Source: Kangiellaceae bacterium (GTDB lineage: Bacteria; Pseudomonadota; Gammaproteobacteria; Enterobacterales; Kangiellaceae). Taken from it: a stretch of 64,000 bases of DNA. Below are positions 55,227 to 63,915 of the stretch, piece by piece. The position numbers and the translations under genes are program-made. The notes beneath the pieces were generated by a model. That model searched no databases and was not told the origin of the DNA. It worked only from the letters and a program-made list of their open reading frames with translations. Every line of letters begins with the position of its first letter. Position 1 is the stretch's first letter. Location of the stretch: the NCBI GenBank assembly GCA_026196875.1, contig JAPHTP010000083.1, positions 1-64,000 on the forward strand, read 5' to 3'.

Positions 55227-57308
55227 TTAGTTTTTCTTTCCTTCTTCCGACTCTCTATACTTGTCGAACCAAGCCAGAATATACCCAATCTTTCTCGCTA
55301 AATTAGAAGGCTTGGCCGCAATCCCATGATAAGCCCCTTGAATACGCACTAGTGAACTTTCCACACCTTCCAAACGCAAAGCACCATAATATTGCTCGCT
55401 TTCACTCATAGGTGTACGGACATCGAGTTCGCCAGTTAACACCATAGTTGGAGTTTCCACATTACCCACCAGTGCTAAAGGCGAACGTTTCCAATATTGC
55501 TCGTAGTCTTTCCACGGCAAATCGGTAAACCAATATCGGGTCATAAATGTATAAATATCTGAGGTACCAATCATGCTAATCCAATTAATTACAGGCTTAG
55601 CTACAACCGCCGCTTTAAATCGATTAGTTTTACCAATAATCCAGGCGGTTAACACCCCTCCGCCAGAACCACCGGTAACAAATAAATTATTCTCATCGAC
55701 ATAGCCTTTGGCAATCACACCATCCACCATATCCATCAGATCATCATAATCATTTGACGGATAATTTTTATTAATCAAATTAGCAAACTCACTGCCCTGA
55801 GAAGTTGAACCTCGTGGGTTGCCATATACCACCACATAACCTGCCGCAGCAAAGAGTTGTACTTCCGATGAATAACCAGGACCGTATGCTGTATGAGGAC
55901 CACCATGAATTTCTAAAATCATTGGATATTTTTTCTTAGGGTCAAAATCCGGCGGAGTTACAATCCAGGCTTGTAAATCACGTTGATCAACAGAACTTTT
56001 CACCGTTAACAGCTCAGGCTTAGTCACCGTTTTATGATCAAACACATCACCGTTTAAATCAGTGAGCATAGTCACTCGACCACGTCTATCAACTACAGCT
56101 AAATCAGCCGGTTTATTCCCGCTCGAATGGGTGTAAACCACACTACCATTATCTGTAATATCGTATTGACCAGAAGTATAAGGTCTCCCAAGACTCATGC
56201 CCCCCAACAGACTGGTTTTATTGGAAAGCTTGGCAGACAGATTAACGTAACCGACTCGCTTTTTACCGTCATTATCGTAACTAAAATAAATCCCTTTGCT
56301 ATTTTTCGCCCAGCGAATATTCTGCACTGAACGATCCAGCTTTGGGGTTAGCTGTTTAATGTTACTGCCATCGGCATTCATCACATACAGCTCACTATTT
56401 TGAAAAGACTTACCGTCATCTTCAAACCCCGTAAAAGCAATTCGTTTTCCGTCGGGGCTCGTTTTAGGTGAATTTTCTGGGCCGGTGGCATTGGTTAATT
56501 GAGTGACCTTACCGCTTAGCACGTCAATGGCTAATAGGTCGCTGTTAAAAATATCGAATTCAAAATCTTCTCTAGTGTTGGCCGACACAATAATTTGTTT
56601 GGCATCTTTGGTCCAAGCCAATGAGCCGGCATAATTGTGAGCACTCGAAGTAATTTGTCTGGGGGTGCCACCAATAGCCGGCACAACATAAACCTGAAGG
56701 TTCCCCGGTTTGTTCATTCCTGCACCGTCTTGCTGGAATAAAGTCTTGTCAATATACTGCGCATCATTCGCCCACTTAGCACCCTTAGGTTTAAACGACA
56801 GGCTGAATAAAGGCTCGGCTTTGGCAGGAGTAAACATTGCAAAGGCTATCTGCTTTCCATCAGGCGAAAAACTGAGACTGTTAGGACTCATCGCCACATC
56901 GGTGACTCGGGCGGTATTACCAGTTTTCACGTCTCTTACATAAATTTGCACTTTGCCTTCTTTACTAGACAAGTAAGCCATTTTAGAACCATCGCGAGAA
57001 AAAACGGGGCTATAATGATTTTTTGAGTCCGATAACAGCGGCATATGACTGCTGCCGTCTAAAGCCACCGTCCACAAATTTCTGCGCACGCTATCAGTCA
57101 TAATATCCATGCTACGGCGTTCATAAACAACATGATCACCATCGGGCATGACTACAGGGTTGGCCGCATACTCTAAACTAAATAGATCCTTGTAATTGAG
57201 GAAGTGCTTATTCTCCTCATTAGATTCTGGTTTTGCGGATAGATTTGCCGTTAATAAAAGGCTTGCAAACAGGGTCGATATGGTTCGCAATGACTTGGGG
57301 TTCTTCAT
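55227..57308 (-). CDS. S9 family prolyl oligopeptidase-like peptidase, exported
   Basis: The 693-residue protein has a signal peptide (about 1-25, ending ANLSA). The N-terminal two thirds form a TolB/WD40-like beta-propeller (repeated SFSPDGKQIAF, NSPKTSPDGKRIAF), and the C-terminal third is an S9 alpha/beta hydrolase with nucleophile in VTGGSGGGVLTAW, acid in GELDVRTP and His in GAYHGI. This is the S9C acylaminoacyl-peptidase-like group, which digests peptides in the periplasm. The ATG at 57308 gives a clean signal peptide; the frame to 57386 adds 26 residues without ribosome site. Confidence 0.92.
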   Translation of the reverse strand: MKNPKSLRTISTLFASLLLTANLSAKPESNEENKHFLNYKDLFSLEYAANPVVMPDGDHVVYERRSMDIMTDSVRRNLWTVALDGSSHMPLLSDSKNHYSPVFSRDGSKMAYLSSKEGKVQIYVRDVKTGNTARVTDVAMSPNSLSFSPDGKQIAFAMFTPAKAEPLFSLSFKPKGAKWANDAQYIDKTLFQQDGAGMNKPGNLQVYVVPAIGGTPRQITSSAHNYAGSLAWTKDAKQIIVSANTREDFEFDIFNSDLLAIDVLSGKVTQLTNATGPENSPKTSPDGKRIAFTGFEDDGKSFQNSELYVMNADGSNIKQLTPKLDRSVQNIRWAKNSKGIYFSYDNDGKKRVGYVNLSAKLSNKTSLLGGMSLGRPYTSGQYDITDNGSVVYTHSSGNKPADLAVVDRRGRVTMLTDLNGDVFDHKTVTKPELLTVKSSVDQRDLQAWIVTPPDFDPKKKYPMILEIHGGPHTAYGPGYSSEVQLFAAAGYVVVYGNPRGSTSQGSEFANLINKNYPSNDYDDLMDMVDGVIAKGYVDENNLFVTGGSGGGVLTAWIIGKTNRFKAAVVAKPVINWISMIGTSDIYTFMTRYWFTDLPWKDYEQYWKRSPLALVGNVETPTMVLTGELDVRTPMSESEQYYGALRLEGVESSLVRIQGAYHGIAAKPSNLARKIGYILAWFDKYRESEEGKKN

Positions 57309-57491
57309 TATTTTTTGTCTCACTGTTCTTGCAATTGCGCCAATTGTATCAGAGGAATAAAAACATAGGCGGTAAGAGTGTTTCAAAATGTATCTTTGGC
57401 AATCAGTTCAATCTACCAGTTTGGATTACCTCGACTTGCTGTGTTAAGAAATCTAAGGGGTAAGTTACTCGGTCTTAGCTCTGCCAGTAGT

Positions 57492-57860
57492 CTACTCATC
57501 TTGATAGATATCAAGTACTTCAACAAACAACTTGTTGCCTTCAATTCGTTTAACCACGGCTTTCGATCCGCTAAGCAATGGTTTGTCGCCAAATAATTGC
57601 TCTGCGCGCCATCCTGTGCCTCTTGCTTTTACTCTGCCTTCAAAAGCATTTCCCACTTGTGATTTCACAAAATCGCTTTCAACTATAACGATAGAGCCAA
57701 CTAGAGAATCTTTCAAACTCCCTAAATTTTCTTTAGTACGAGGTTCTTCTTGTAGCCCGAGCTTCAATGAGAGTTTATCAAGATGTGGGATTAGAAAATC
57801 AAAAGCTCCCAAGAAAGCCAGTCCAACTAAAAGCGCTATAAAAAGGAATAATTCGAGCAT
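57492..57860 (-). CDS. NfeD-like membrane protein
   Basis: The 122-residue protein has an N-terminal transmembrane helix (LFLFIALLVGLAFLGAFDFL) followed by an OB-like beta domain (residues about 48-118; LVGSIVIVESDFVKSQ, GRVKARGTGWRAEQLF, GSKAVVKRIEGNKLFVEV). NfeD proteins usually accompany stomatin-type membrane proteases; the short form here has no such partner in the window. Function is unproven. Confidence 0.75.
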   Translation of the reverse strand: MLELFLFIALLVGLAFLGAFDFLIPHLDKLSLKLGLQEEPRTKENLGSLKDSLVGSIVIVESDFVKSQVGNAFEGRVKARGTGWRAEQLFGDKPLLSGSKAVVKRIEGNKLFVEVLDIYQDE

Positions 57861-57900
57861 AGTTTTTTACCTTATTCTAGGTTGATGCTGGACAATTCAT

Positions 57901-58509
57901 TTATATGCTAGGTGGCCAAGAAAAGTCGGAAAACCTTTCGAGATCCTGAGCGTATCGCTTCGGTAACTTTCCATACTCTTTCTCATAGATTTTAGCCATA
58001 GCTAAAATCGTATATCCTCCACGCGAGATCCCTTTGCTGTCAGTAAGCATCCAGTCTTCAATGTCACCAATCTTAATTTTTATTCGCTCTAATAACTCTT
58101 CATCCATTTCACCAACTGGCTCTGATGCCAGGGAAGTTACTACATAGCCATCATTCTCAGCATGAGCCACTCCCCAAATATGTTCAATAACTCCGTCAAA
58201 TTCATAAGGGAATTTTATATACGCTTCTAGCTTTCCAGCAGCTAATCCTTCTAAGAAAAAGTCGAGCTTAGACTTTGCAATGGCAATATGCTCCTGCATA
58301 GTAGGATCATCTATATCTACTGGTAGAGCTTCCAGGTCTGGTTTTAACTTCCATAACTTCAATAAAACTATAGGCAGTATTATCCAACCTATAGCAAGCG
58401 AGACAACCGCTCCTAAATCATCATTAAGTCCCAACTGTTGAGTCGTAAATGAGTATAGTGGAAATAGTGAAGCTAGAGATACAATGCCGATAACAATCAG
58501 GCGGAACAA
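57901..58509 (-). CDS. Membrane protein with DUF2314-like domain
   Basis: The 202-residue protein has two N-terminal helices (about 1-20 and 30-50), then a soluble domain (about 68-200). The segment AYIKFPYEFDGVIEHIWGVAH, SLASEPVGEMDEE and KIGDIEDWMLTDSKGISRGGY match the DUF2314 pattern. Function is unknown. It lies 40 bases upstream of the NfeD-like gene on the same strand and may share a transcript. Confidence 0.72.
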   Translation of the reverse strand: MFRLIVIGIVSLASLFPLYSFTTQQLGLNDDLGAVVSLAIGWIILPIVLLKLWKLKPDLEALPVDIDDPTMQEHIAIAKSKLDFFLEGLAAGKLEAYIKFPYEFDGVIEHIWGVAHAENDGYVVTSLASEPVGEMDEELLERIKIKIGDIEDWMLTDSKGISRGGYTILAMAKIYEKEYGKLPKRYAQDLERFSDFSWPPSI

Positions 58510-58924
58510 TGTGCTTTCCTCTGGTTCTTAACTTTTATTTCCTTGAGTTTATCTACGTGGGATTTAATTATCAATGAACAAATTTGCCAAATTACTTAGT
58601 AATCGCTGTAATCATTTCAAGTGTCATCGACACTTGTTTCTTTGAATTCCATAAAAGGTAAGGTCAACACAAAGACTATGGTTAGCAACCTTTCCTTCTC
58701 TAGCCAATTATTTATTTTTCTAGAGCACAAGCTTAATTTCGCTAAAACAGACCAACCCCTTTTATGCTCAAATAGGTGACACCAAACATCCGTTTCATCA
58801 CGGCAAGTGGTAGTTTGGACCCCAGCATCTTGTTTGTCCCTTTTCCTTCATTAAACTCTTTCACATGCGAGAAAACCTCAGTTTATTAATCAATTAAAGA
58901 TACTTCAGTCAGTATGGAGAACAT
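58510..58924. other. 415-bp intergenic region between divergent genes
   Basis: No gene was recognised. The notable structure is a perfect palindrome CAAGTGTC-ATC-GACACTTG at 58618-58636, about 110 bases before the minus-strand gene, which could be an operator or an RNA stem. Confidence 0.55.
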
Positions 58925-59491
58925 ATGAAACTTGTTAATTTCAAGCGTCTTATAAAACTATCGGTGACCACTGTGATGATAATTGCGAGTTCTTTTAGCT
59001 TCGCAGGAGATGCCAAAAAGAAAGAAGCAGAGCAGCCTCAAAAAGACTTTGATTTTTTGATCGGCAATTGGGACTGTGAATGGCAGCGATTTGATCCGAA
59101 AGGCAAAATACAGTCTAAAATTCGTTGTAAATGGGACGCAAGATATACATTCGATGGACTGATGGTTCAGGATGATTTTAGAATGTTTAACTCATCAGGA
59201 AAGCTTGTCTACGCCGGTACGACACTGAGAAATTATTCCCCGCAAGAAAAACAATGGAAAAATACTTTTCTAGACGTAGTGGGAGGACCGTCCTTTGAAG
59301 ATTTCGTCGGCAAGAAAGTTGGTGGTGAAATTCACATTCAAACCACACGAAAGAATGCAAACGGCCAAAAAGCGTTTATGAAAATTCGTTTTCATAATAT
59401 TAGTGAGAGTGGATTTTCATGGGAGGGAAAAACCAGTTCAGATGGCAAAAACTGGACTTTGGATTCTCGGATCATTTCGAAAAAAGGTTAG
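58925..59491 (+). CDS. Exported DUF1579-like protein
   Basis: The 188-residue protein has a signal peptide (about 1-27, ending SSFSFA). The mature part begins KDFDFLIGNWDCEWQRFDPKG, and proceeds through a series of beta strands to ESGFSWEGKTSSDGKNW. FLIGNW followed by repeated strands is the mark of the DUF1579/heme-binding-like beta-barrel group. No role can be assigned. Two Cys (near WDCEW and RCKWD) could form a disulphide. Confidence 0.74.
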   Translation: MKLVNFKRLIKLSVTTVMIIASSFSFAGDAKKKEAEQPQKDFDFLIGNWDCEWQRFDPKGKIQSKIRCKWDARYTFDGLMVQDDFRMFNSSGKLVYAGTTLRNYSPQEKQWKNTFLDVVGGPSFEDFVGKKVGGEIHIQTTRKNANGQKAFMKIRFHNISESGFSWEGKTSSDGKNWTLDSRIISKKG

Positions 59492-59576
59492 AGTTGATAA
59501 GTTAGAAGCAGGGTAAATAGGTTTCATCTAGTGATCTATTGGTTCTGCTTTCAATTGATGTTGGTTCTTGCGCGCA

Positions 59577-59828
59577 TCAAGCGCCTTGATGCCGTACTGA
59601 CTTGGATGCTTCCCTCTTGTTATCAGGAAATTGATAACCTGTAATTTGGAATTTCAGATGCACTATGTTCTCGATATTGCTAAGTTCAATTATATTATTT
59701 TCGACTTTTGAAGATAACTCAAAGCTAGTTTTGCGTGTCTTTCTTCTCTCTACACTAAATTTAAGTGTATTGTTAGGTTCATTCGATACTTTAACCAAAT
59801 AGTTAGGGCCAGAGTAAATATATCTCAT
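59577..59828 (-). CDS. Possible small protein of unknown function
   Basis: This 83-codon frame encodes an even, hydrophilic, beta-rich sequence (LVKVSNEPNNTLKFSVERR, then IVHLKFQITGYQFP), which reads like a real protein. However, there is no ribosome site before its ATG and no recognised family. It may be a remnant. It lies in a tail-to-tail position with the DUF1579-like gene. Confidence 0.3.
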   Translation of the reverse strand: MRYIYSGPNYLVKVSNEPNNTLKFSVERRKTRKTSFELSSKVENNIIELSNIENIVHLKFQITGYQFPDNKREASKSVRHQGA

Positions 59829-59850
59829 CTAAGAATCAATTGACTCTGCC

Positions 59851-59907
59851 GCCAATTATTTAGTTTTCAATTTGTTTATGCAAACCACTAAGTCGTAAAT
59901 AATTGGC
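59851..59907. repeat. 12-bp perfect inverted repeat
   Basis: GCCAATTATTTA (59851-59862) and TAAATAATTGGC (59896-59907) are perfect inverses with 33 bases between. They lie upstream of both the small minus-strand frame and the 60037 gene; an operator or hairpin is possible. Confidence 0.55.
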
Positions 59908-60036
59908 AATCTTTTTGAGTGTATGTGCGCTAATATTAGACTAGGGACTTCAATTTCCCTTTGAGAGTGTGAGCTTTGTTAAAACTATCTCCAAATATAA
60001 TAGTGCTCACCTCGTCCAGGAACAGGTTGATTTCTT

Positions 60037-60495
60037 ATGGTTGAATCTAAAAATGTCGGTGAGTTTGTTACCCCCGCTCTTTATGACAAAGTGCATCAAC
60101 TGGCGTTAGAGATGATTAGTTCTTCGGAAACTAACGATTTGCAAGCGATGTGGCATGCGTACAACAGTTTAGAGCAACTTTGTAAAGATAACGAATACTC
60201 TAGCACAGACCATCCTTTTCAGTGGGAGGTTTTGGCCGACTTTACGAATGATCCTAAAACGGCCATTCAACTCTACCACAATGCACTTAAATTGGCGCTT
60301 AAAGCTGACTTTCGCGAGTACGTCGCTTCTATTCTTATTTCCTTGGCTGAAAATTATCTTGAGCTCGGTGAACGTGTACTTGCCTGGAAAGAGGCGTTGG
60401 CAGCAGACCAGGTCGCACGGTTCACAAAAAATCTTCGATTGAGGAAGGAAGTTAGTGAGTTTCTACTTCGGATGAGCGCTAGCTCGAACAACTAA
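60037..60495 (+). CDS. Hypothetical helical (TPR-like) protein
   Basis: The 152-residue cytoplasmic protein is all-helical. Paired helices (MWHAYNSLEQLCKDN, TAIQLYHNALKLALKADF, VASILISLAENYLELGERVLAWKEAL) have the length and Ala/Leu/Tyr pattern of tetratricopeptide repeats, although no strict TPR consensus is met. Such proteins usually mediate protein contacts. No neighbour suggests a partner. Confidence 0.65.
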   Translation: MVESKNVGEFVTPALYDKVHQLALEMISSSETNDLQAMWHAYNSLEQLCKDNEYSSTDHPFQWEVLADFTNDPKTAIQLYHNALKLALKADFREYVASILISLAENYLELGERVLAWKEALAADQVARFTKNLRLRKEVSEFLLRMSASSNN

Positions 60496-60591
60496 GTTTT
60501 GATCCGATTGAATAATTAAGATCAGAACGACTAAATCTCATTTTGAAATCAGCTGACTCTTCCCCAAACTACTTTCTGATTACTATCTCAG

Positions 60592-61176
60592 CTATTTTGC
60601 GTCCTGTGTCGTAGGCATGTAGTTGATAGCCTTGTGGGGAGTTTTTACTAGCTCATTATATCTTTCAATAGTTTCTATATATTCGCTTCTTAGCAAGTCT
60701 TCAAGATCTGATGGAAAAGGCGCTCCGACATCAATAGGATTACAATTTTCACCAGAACTTCGTATCGATTCGTAAACGGATACATGTCGAATAAATTCAA
60801 TCAGTTGACTGTATAGTAGCCCATTCATTTTAACATAATGTAAATTTTGCCTCACTAAATCTCGTGCCGTTACAAGATTTGACAGAAGGTGATTTTTCTC
60901 GACTTCTTTTGACAGGTTTACACTAAATGTGTCATTGGCATCAGACAACATGGATAGATTCCGCCAAATCGAGTTATCAAACTCAATACAAGATATAAGC
61001 GGATTTAGGAACTGAGTTAACTTGTTCTTGTAGTAATCAACTTCTGCTTTGTAATGCTCGGACTTTATTGATGACTCAAAGTCAGTAGAAGATTTCAATC
61101 TAGCCAAACGGTAGTTAAAAATAAACCCTAACCCAACGACTAATAGTGGAGTAATGTATGTAATGAGTAGTTCCAT
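60592..61176 (-). CDS. Hypothetical protein with N-terminal membrane anchor
   Basis: The 194-residue protein begins MELLITYITPLLVVGLGF with a signal anchor, followed by a cytoplasmic helical domain rich in Asn, Glu and Ser (ESSIKSEHYKAEVDYYKNKL, FSVNLSKEVEKNHLLSNL). The family is not recognised. The ATG at 61176 has AGGA at 8 bases; the ATG two codons earlier lies too close to the ribosome site. Proteins with one anchor and a helical body also occur in small defence islands, but nothing nearby supports this. Confidence 0.6.
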   Translation of the reverse strand: MELLITYITPLLVVGLGFIFNYRLARLKSSTDFESSIKSEHYKAEVDYYKNKLTQFLNPLISCIEFDNSIWRNLSMLSDANDTFSVNLSKEVEKNHLLSNLVTARDLVRQNLHYVKMNGLLYSQLIEFIRHVSVYESIRSSGENCNPIDVGAPFPSDLEDLLRSEYIETIERYNELVKTPHKAINYMPTTQDAK

Positions 61177-61182
61177 TTTCAT

Positions 61183-61483
61183 ATTCCTCGCTTTTGACTG
61201 TAGCTCAGGGGCTCTCCAATTACTCTAGCAAAAACATAACACCTAGCCCCCTAATATAAAAGACAAAAAAGGAAGAGGTTGAAAATATTTACAGTGAGAA
61301 TTTGAATCAAGCTGAGATATGAGCTTTTAAGACAAAACAGTCTCAAGCTGGAACCACTCAAGAACAATAGATAGATAAATTAGGTAAAGAAAAGCTGACA
61401 GATAACCATCAGCTTAAAGAAAGACACGAACAAATAAGACCGAAGCGGCTCACGAATCAAAAAAAGTTCTCTTGTTATTCTTG
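61183..61483. other. 300-bp intergenic region with terminator hairpin
   Basis: No gene was seen. AAGCTGA (61392-61398) pairs with TCAGCTT (61409-61415); on the minus strand the stem is followed by TTTCTTT, so it probably ends cupredoxin transcription. Confidence 0.6.
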
Positions 61484-61831
61484 TTATTTTACAATAACTC
61501 TCCCAATCATCTCGGGATGAGGCCCACACCGATAATCAAACTCCCCTACCTTATCAAACAACTTATCAAACGTCTCGTCGGGAAAAATATAGTCCGACTC
61601 TTCCTCACCATATTTTTCAAAAAACACACTGTGATATTGACGCTTCTCTTTGTTCACCCACCGAATAGTTTGCCCCTTTTTAATCTCAATCACTTCCGGC
61701 ACAAACTTAAACTTAATCATGGTCACTTCTACCACATCCGCTTCGCTTTTTTCTGTCGCTTCTTTATTCCCATTAAATGCGCATGCGGTAAAGCTGATGA
61801 CTAGAGAAAACACTACAAGTAATTTTTTCAT
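61484..61831 (-). CDS. Cupredoxin (plastocyanin-like) lipoprotein
   Basis: The 115-residue protein has a lipoprotein signal (FTAC, Cys17) and a blue-copper fold: VVEVTMIKFKFVPEVIEIKKGQ split over two strands, W58 in TIRWVN, and copper ligands H67 (RQYHSVFF), C102, H105 and M108 (FDYRCGPHPEMIG). It would serve as a small electron carrier in the periplasm. It lies 290 bases downstream of a NapC/NirT-type multiheme protein on the same strand, although a terminator separates them. A decayed copy of its C-terminus is at 54070-54174. Confidence 0.9.
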   Translation of the reverse strand: MKKLLVVFSLVISFTACAFNGNKEATEKSEADVVEVTMIKFKFVPEVIEIKKGQTIRWVNKEKRQYHSVFFEKYGEEESDYIFPDETFDKLFDKVGEFDYRCGPHPEMIGRVIVK

Positions 61832-61973
61832 TGCTTTTCCCTCTTATATTTTGAATAAGATAAAAAATTCATCTGTACCCTGAGTGGAGTCAAAGGGTAA
61901 CAAGTGCATTGCATGAATTGAAAGGGCTTCAACTCCGCTCAACCTACTTTTTATTTATTGAAATAGTGTAAAT

Positions 61974-62002
61974 AAAAAATGGGGAAGCCAAATGACTCCC
62001 CC
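61974..62002 (-). terminator. Intrinsic terminator of the NapC/NirT-like gene
   Basis: GGGGAAG (61981-61987) pairs with CTCCCCC (61996-62002), with one G-U pair and an 8-base loop, and the plus-strand run AAAAAAT at 61974-61980 supplies the U-run in minus-strand RNA. Confidence 0.78.
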
Positions 62003-62032
62003 ACAAATAACTAAGCCAAAGACTTAGTTAGG

Positions 62033-62060
62033 CCAACGGGCCCTACTTCCAACGGGCCCT
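62033..62060. repeat. 16-bp-period tandem repeat (CCAACGGGCCCT twice)
   Basis: CCAACGGGCCCT occurs at 62033-62044 and 62049-62060, in the 3' untranslated region of the NapC/NirT-like gene. Each copy contains the palindrome GGGCCC. Confidence 0.75.
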
Positions 62061-62121
62061 TTTCTCTTGCAACAGAGATCGGTTGCAGAGGTCTATCCCT
62101 TACCTCCGTGCAATTTGTTAA

Positions 62122-63915
62122 TTATTGTTTCTTAGCGTTTATTTCAGCTTCCCCATTATCTAATCCTAACTTGTACCCGAGAGATACATGGTGGAATCTT
62201 GATTGGGCATAATCATCATGGATGGCAAACCCAAAGTTATATAATTTGCCGGGCTCAATGCTTACATCGCCGGATTTATCTGAAACCAGTTTTCGTTTCA
62301 TTATCACGGTCCAGGTCTTGCCTTTAAGCGTCGCTTCAATCTCAGCACCAACACCGCCTTGCATCACTCTTTGTTCTAAGATGTAGCCATCTTCAACAGA
62401 CTTGCTGCCTGATTTATACCGAACGATATCCATATAGTGACCGGCATCCATTTCACCTTTAATCATGTCGGCATCAGCCAATTTGTCCCAGCCTCCACGT
62501 TTTTTACCTCGGCGGCCTTTCACTTCTATTTTGGTGCGACTTTCCTTCAAATATTTAGTCACTCCGTCTGTTATGCTAATGCGATCTTTAAATTCACTTC
62601 CGTCTAGCGCTGCTTGTTCAGGTGCATGTGGCATATTGCGATTATCGTGGTGGCAAGTCCCCCAGCACCCTGCCCTATCAGCAAACTCAACCTCGTCGGT
62701 TGCGAACATTACAGCTAGCTTGACCTTGTTTTCTGGGTCCATTTTTCCGCCATCAACAAATTCAACGGGTGAATGTCCAGTGTCAGGCCAAGAGAATTTC
62801 ATATATAAGTACTCACCATCATGAGCTGAATCAACTTTTACTGGAATACTGCCTCTTTTGTTTGGAATCGGGGTTGATTCCGCAGTTTCCCCGGTAACGA
62901 TTTTCTGCCCCATCTCGGCAGTTTCGTTATCATGGCAAGTCACACAACGATCCCCACCTTTATCAAATGGCCTGGCACCGCCATGGTCACGACCATTAAG
63001 TACCCATTCAATTGATGCTTCACCGGGATAAAAGATGGTGATATCGCGGCTGGCCGCATTTCCCCAGTTAACGCTGATATTACTTGCAGAAGCCGCCGGC
63101 GTCTTACCTGAAGTCGCATCAGCAGATTTTCCACCGGCAGTTTTATATTGTGCGATTGCTTCTTCTACAGCGGCTTTAATTCTGTCTTGCTCTTCAGCTT
63201 CTGCCACAGCTTTCTCATCAGCCGCCTTTTGCTTGGCTTCAGTTTCCTGTTTTTCAACTAGTGCCAGCCCATCCAAATACATTTGAGGCACTTCTCTGGC
63301 AAATTTTGGATTAGGCGCTTCTAATTCTTCGATTTCTTCGTCAGTTAACATATGACGAACATCGTTATGGGCAATGCCTTTGTGGCAATCGATACAAGTT
63401 TGACCTTGCTCGAAAGCATTCATGTGCTGTTTTCTAGCGCGAGGCTTCTGAAACTGGGGCGCCATCGATTCAAAGTTATGGCAGTTGCGGCATTCTCTTG
63501 AGTCTGTGTCCTTCATTTGTTTCCAGACTCGTTTGGCCATCGTTAAGCGGCGCTCTTCAAATTTCTCAGGTGTGTCTATTGTGCCTAAGGCTTTGTGGAG
63601 TAATTCGTTTGATGCTTGAACTTTACGCACCATTTTATGAACCCAGGGATCAGGTACGTGGCAGTCTGAGCAAGTCGCTCTCACGCCAGTTCTGTTGCTA
63701 TAGTGAATGGTTGGCTTATATTCTTTGTAAACGTTATTTTCCATTTCATGGCAGCTGATACAAAACGTCATTGTATTGGTAGCTTCCATCGCTGTATTAA
63801 AACCGCCCCAAAAAATAATACCGCCAATAAAAAAGACCAATCCAGCTGCAACTGTCGCGCCCATCAGGACTTTTTTTCTCATCAGTTTTTTTAACTTCGA
63901 TTCTTTTTGTGACAT
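62122..63915 (-). CDS. NapC/NirT-type tetraheme cytochrome fused to ethylbenzene-dehydrogenase-like heme domain
   Basis: The 597-residue protein has one N-terminal membrane anchor (about 14-36), then the NapC/NirT domain with four CxxCH sites at C52, C82, C142 and C174, which draws electrons from quinol. A Lys/Glu/Ala-rich coiled linker (about 218-262) leads to a C-terminal part with a fifth CxxCH (CVTCH, C324) and a CxxxCH site (CWGTCH, C417-H422) in an EB_dh-like domain (YMKFSWPDTGHS, then NMPHAPE). Such domains bind b-type or c-type heme in molybdenum-enzyme gamma subunits. The AAGGAG ribosome site lies 9 bases upstream. The partner reductase must lie outside the window or be the Nor/Nap system. 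The overall fusion is uncommon as far as I know. Confidence 0.88.
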   Translation of the reverse strand: MSQKESKLKKLMRKKVLMGATVAAGLVFFIGGIIFWGGFNTAMEATNTMTFCISCHEMENNVYKEYKPTIHYSNRTGVRATCSDCHVPDPWVHKMVRKVQASNELLHKALGTIDTPEKFEERRLTMAKRVWKQMKDTDSRECRNCHNFESMAPQFQKPRARKQHMNAFEQGQTCIDCHKGIAHNDVRHMLTDEEIEELEAPNPKFAREVPQMYLDGLALVEKQETEAKQKAADEKAVAEAEEQDRIKAAVEEAIAQYKTAGGKSADATSGKTPAASASNISVNWGNAASRDITIFYPGEASIEWVLNGRDHGGARPFDKGGDRCVTCHDNETAEMGQKIVTGETAESTPIPNKRGSIPVKVDSAHDGEYLYMKFSWPDTGHSPVEFVDGGKMDPENKVKLAVMFATDEVEFADRAGCWGTCHHDNRNMPHAPEQAALDGSEFKDRISITDGVTKYLKESRTKIEVKGRRGKKRGGWDKLADADMIKGEMDAGHYMDIVRYKSGSKSVEDGYILEQRVMQGGVGAEIEATLKGKTWTVIMKRKLVSDKSGDVSIEPGKLYNFGFAIHDDYAQSRFHHVSLGYKLGLDNGEAEINAKKQ

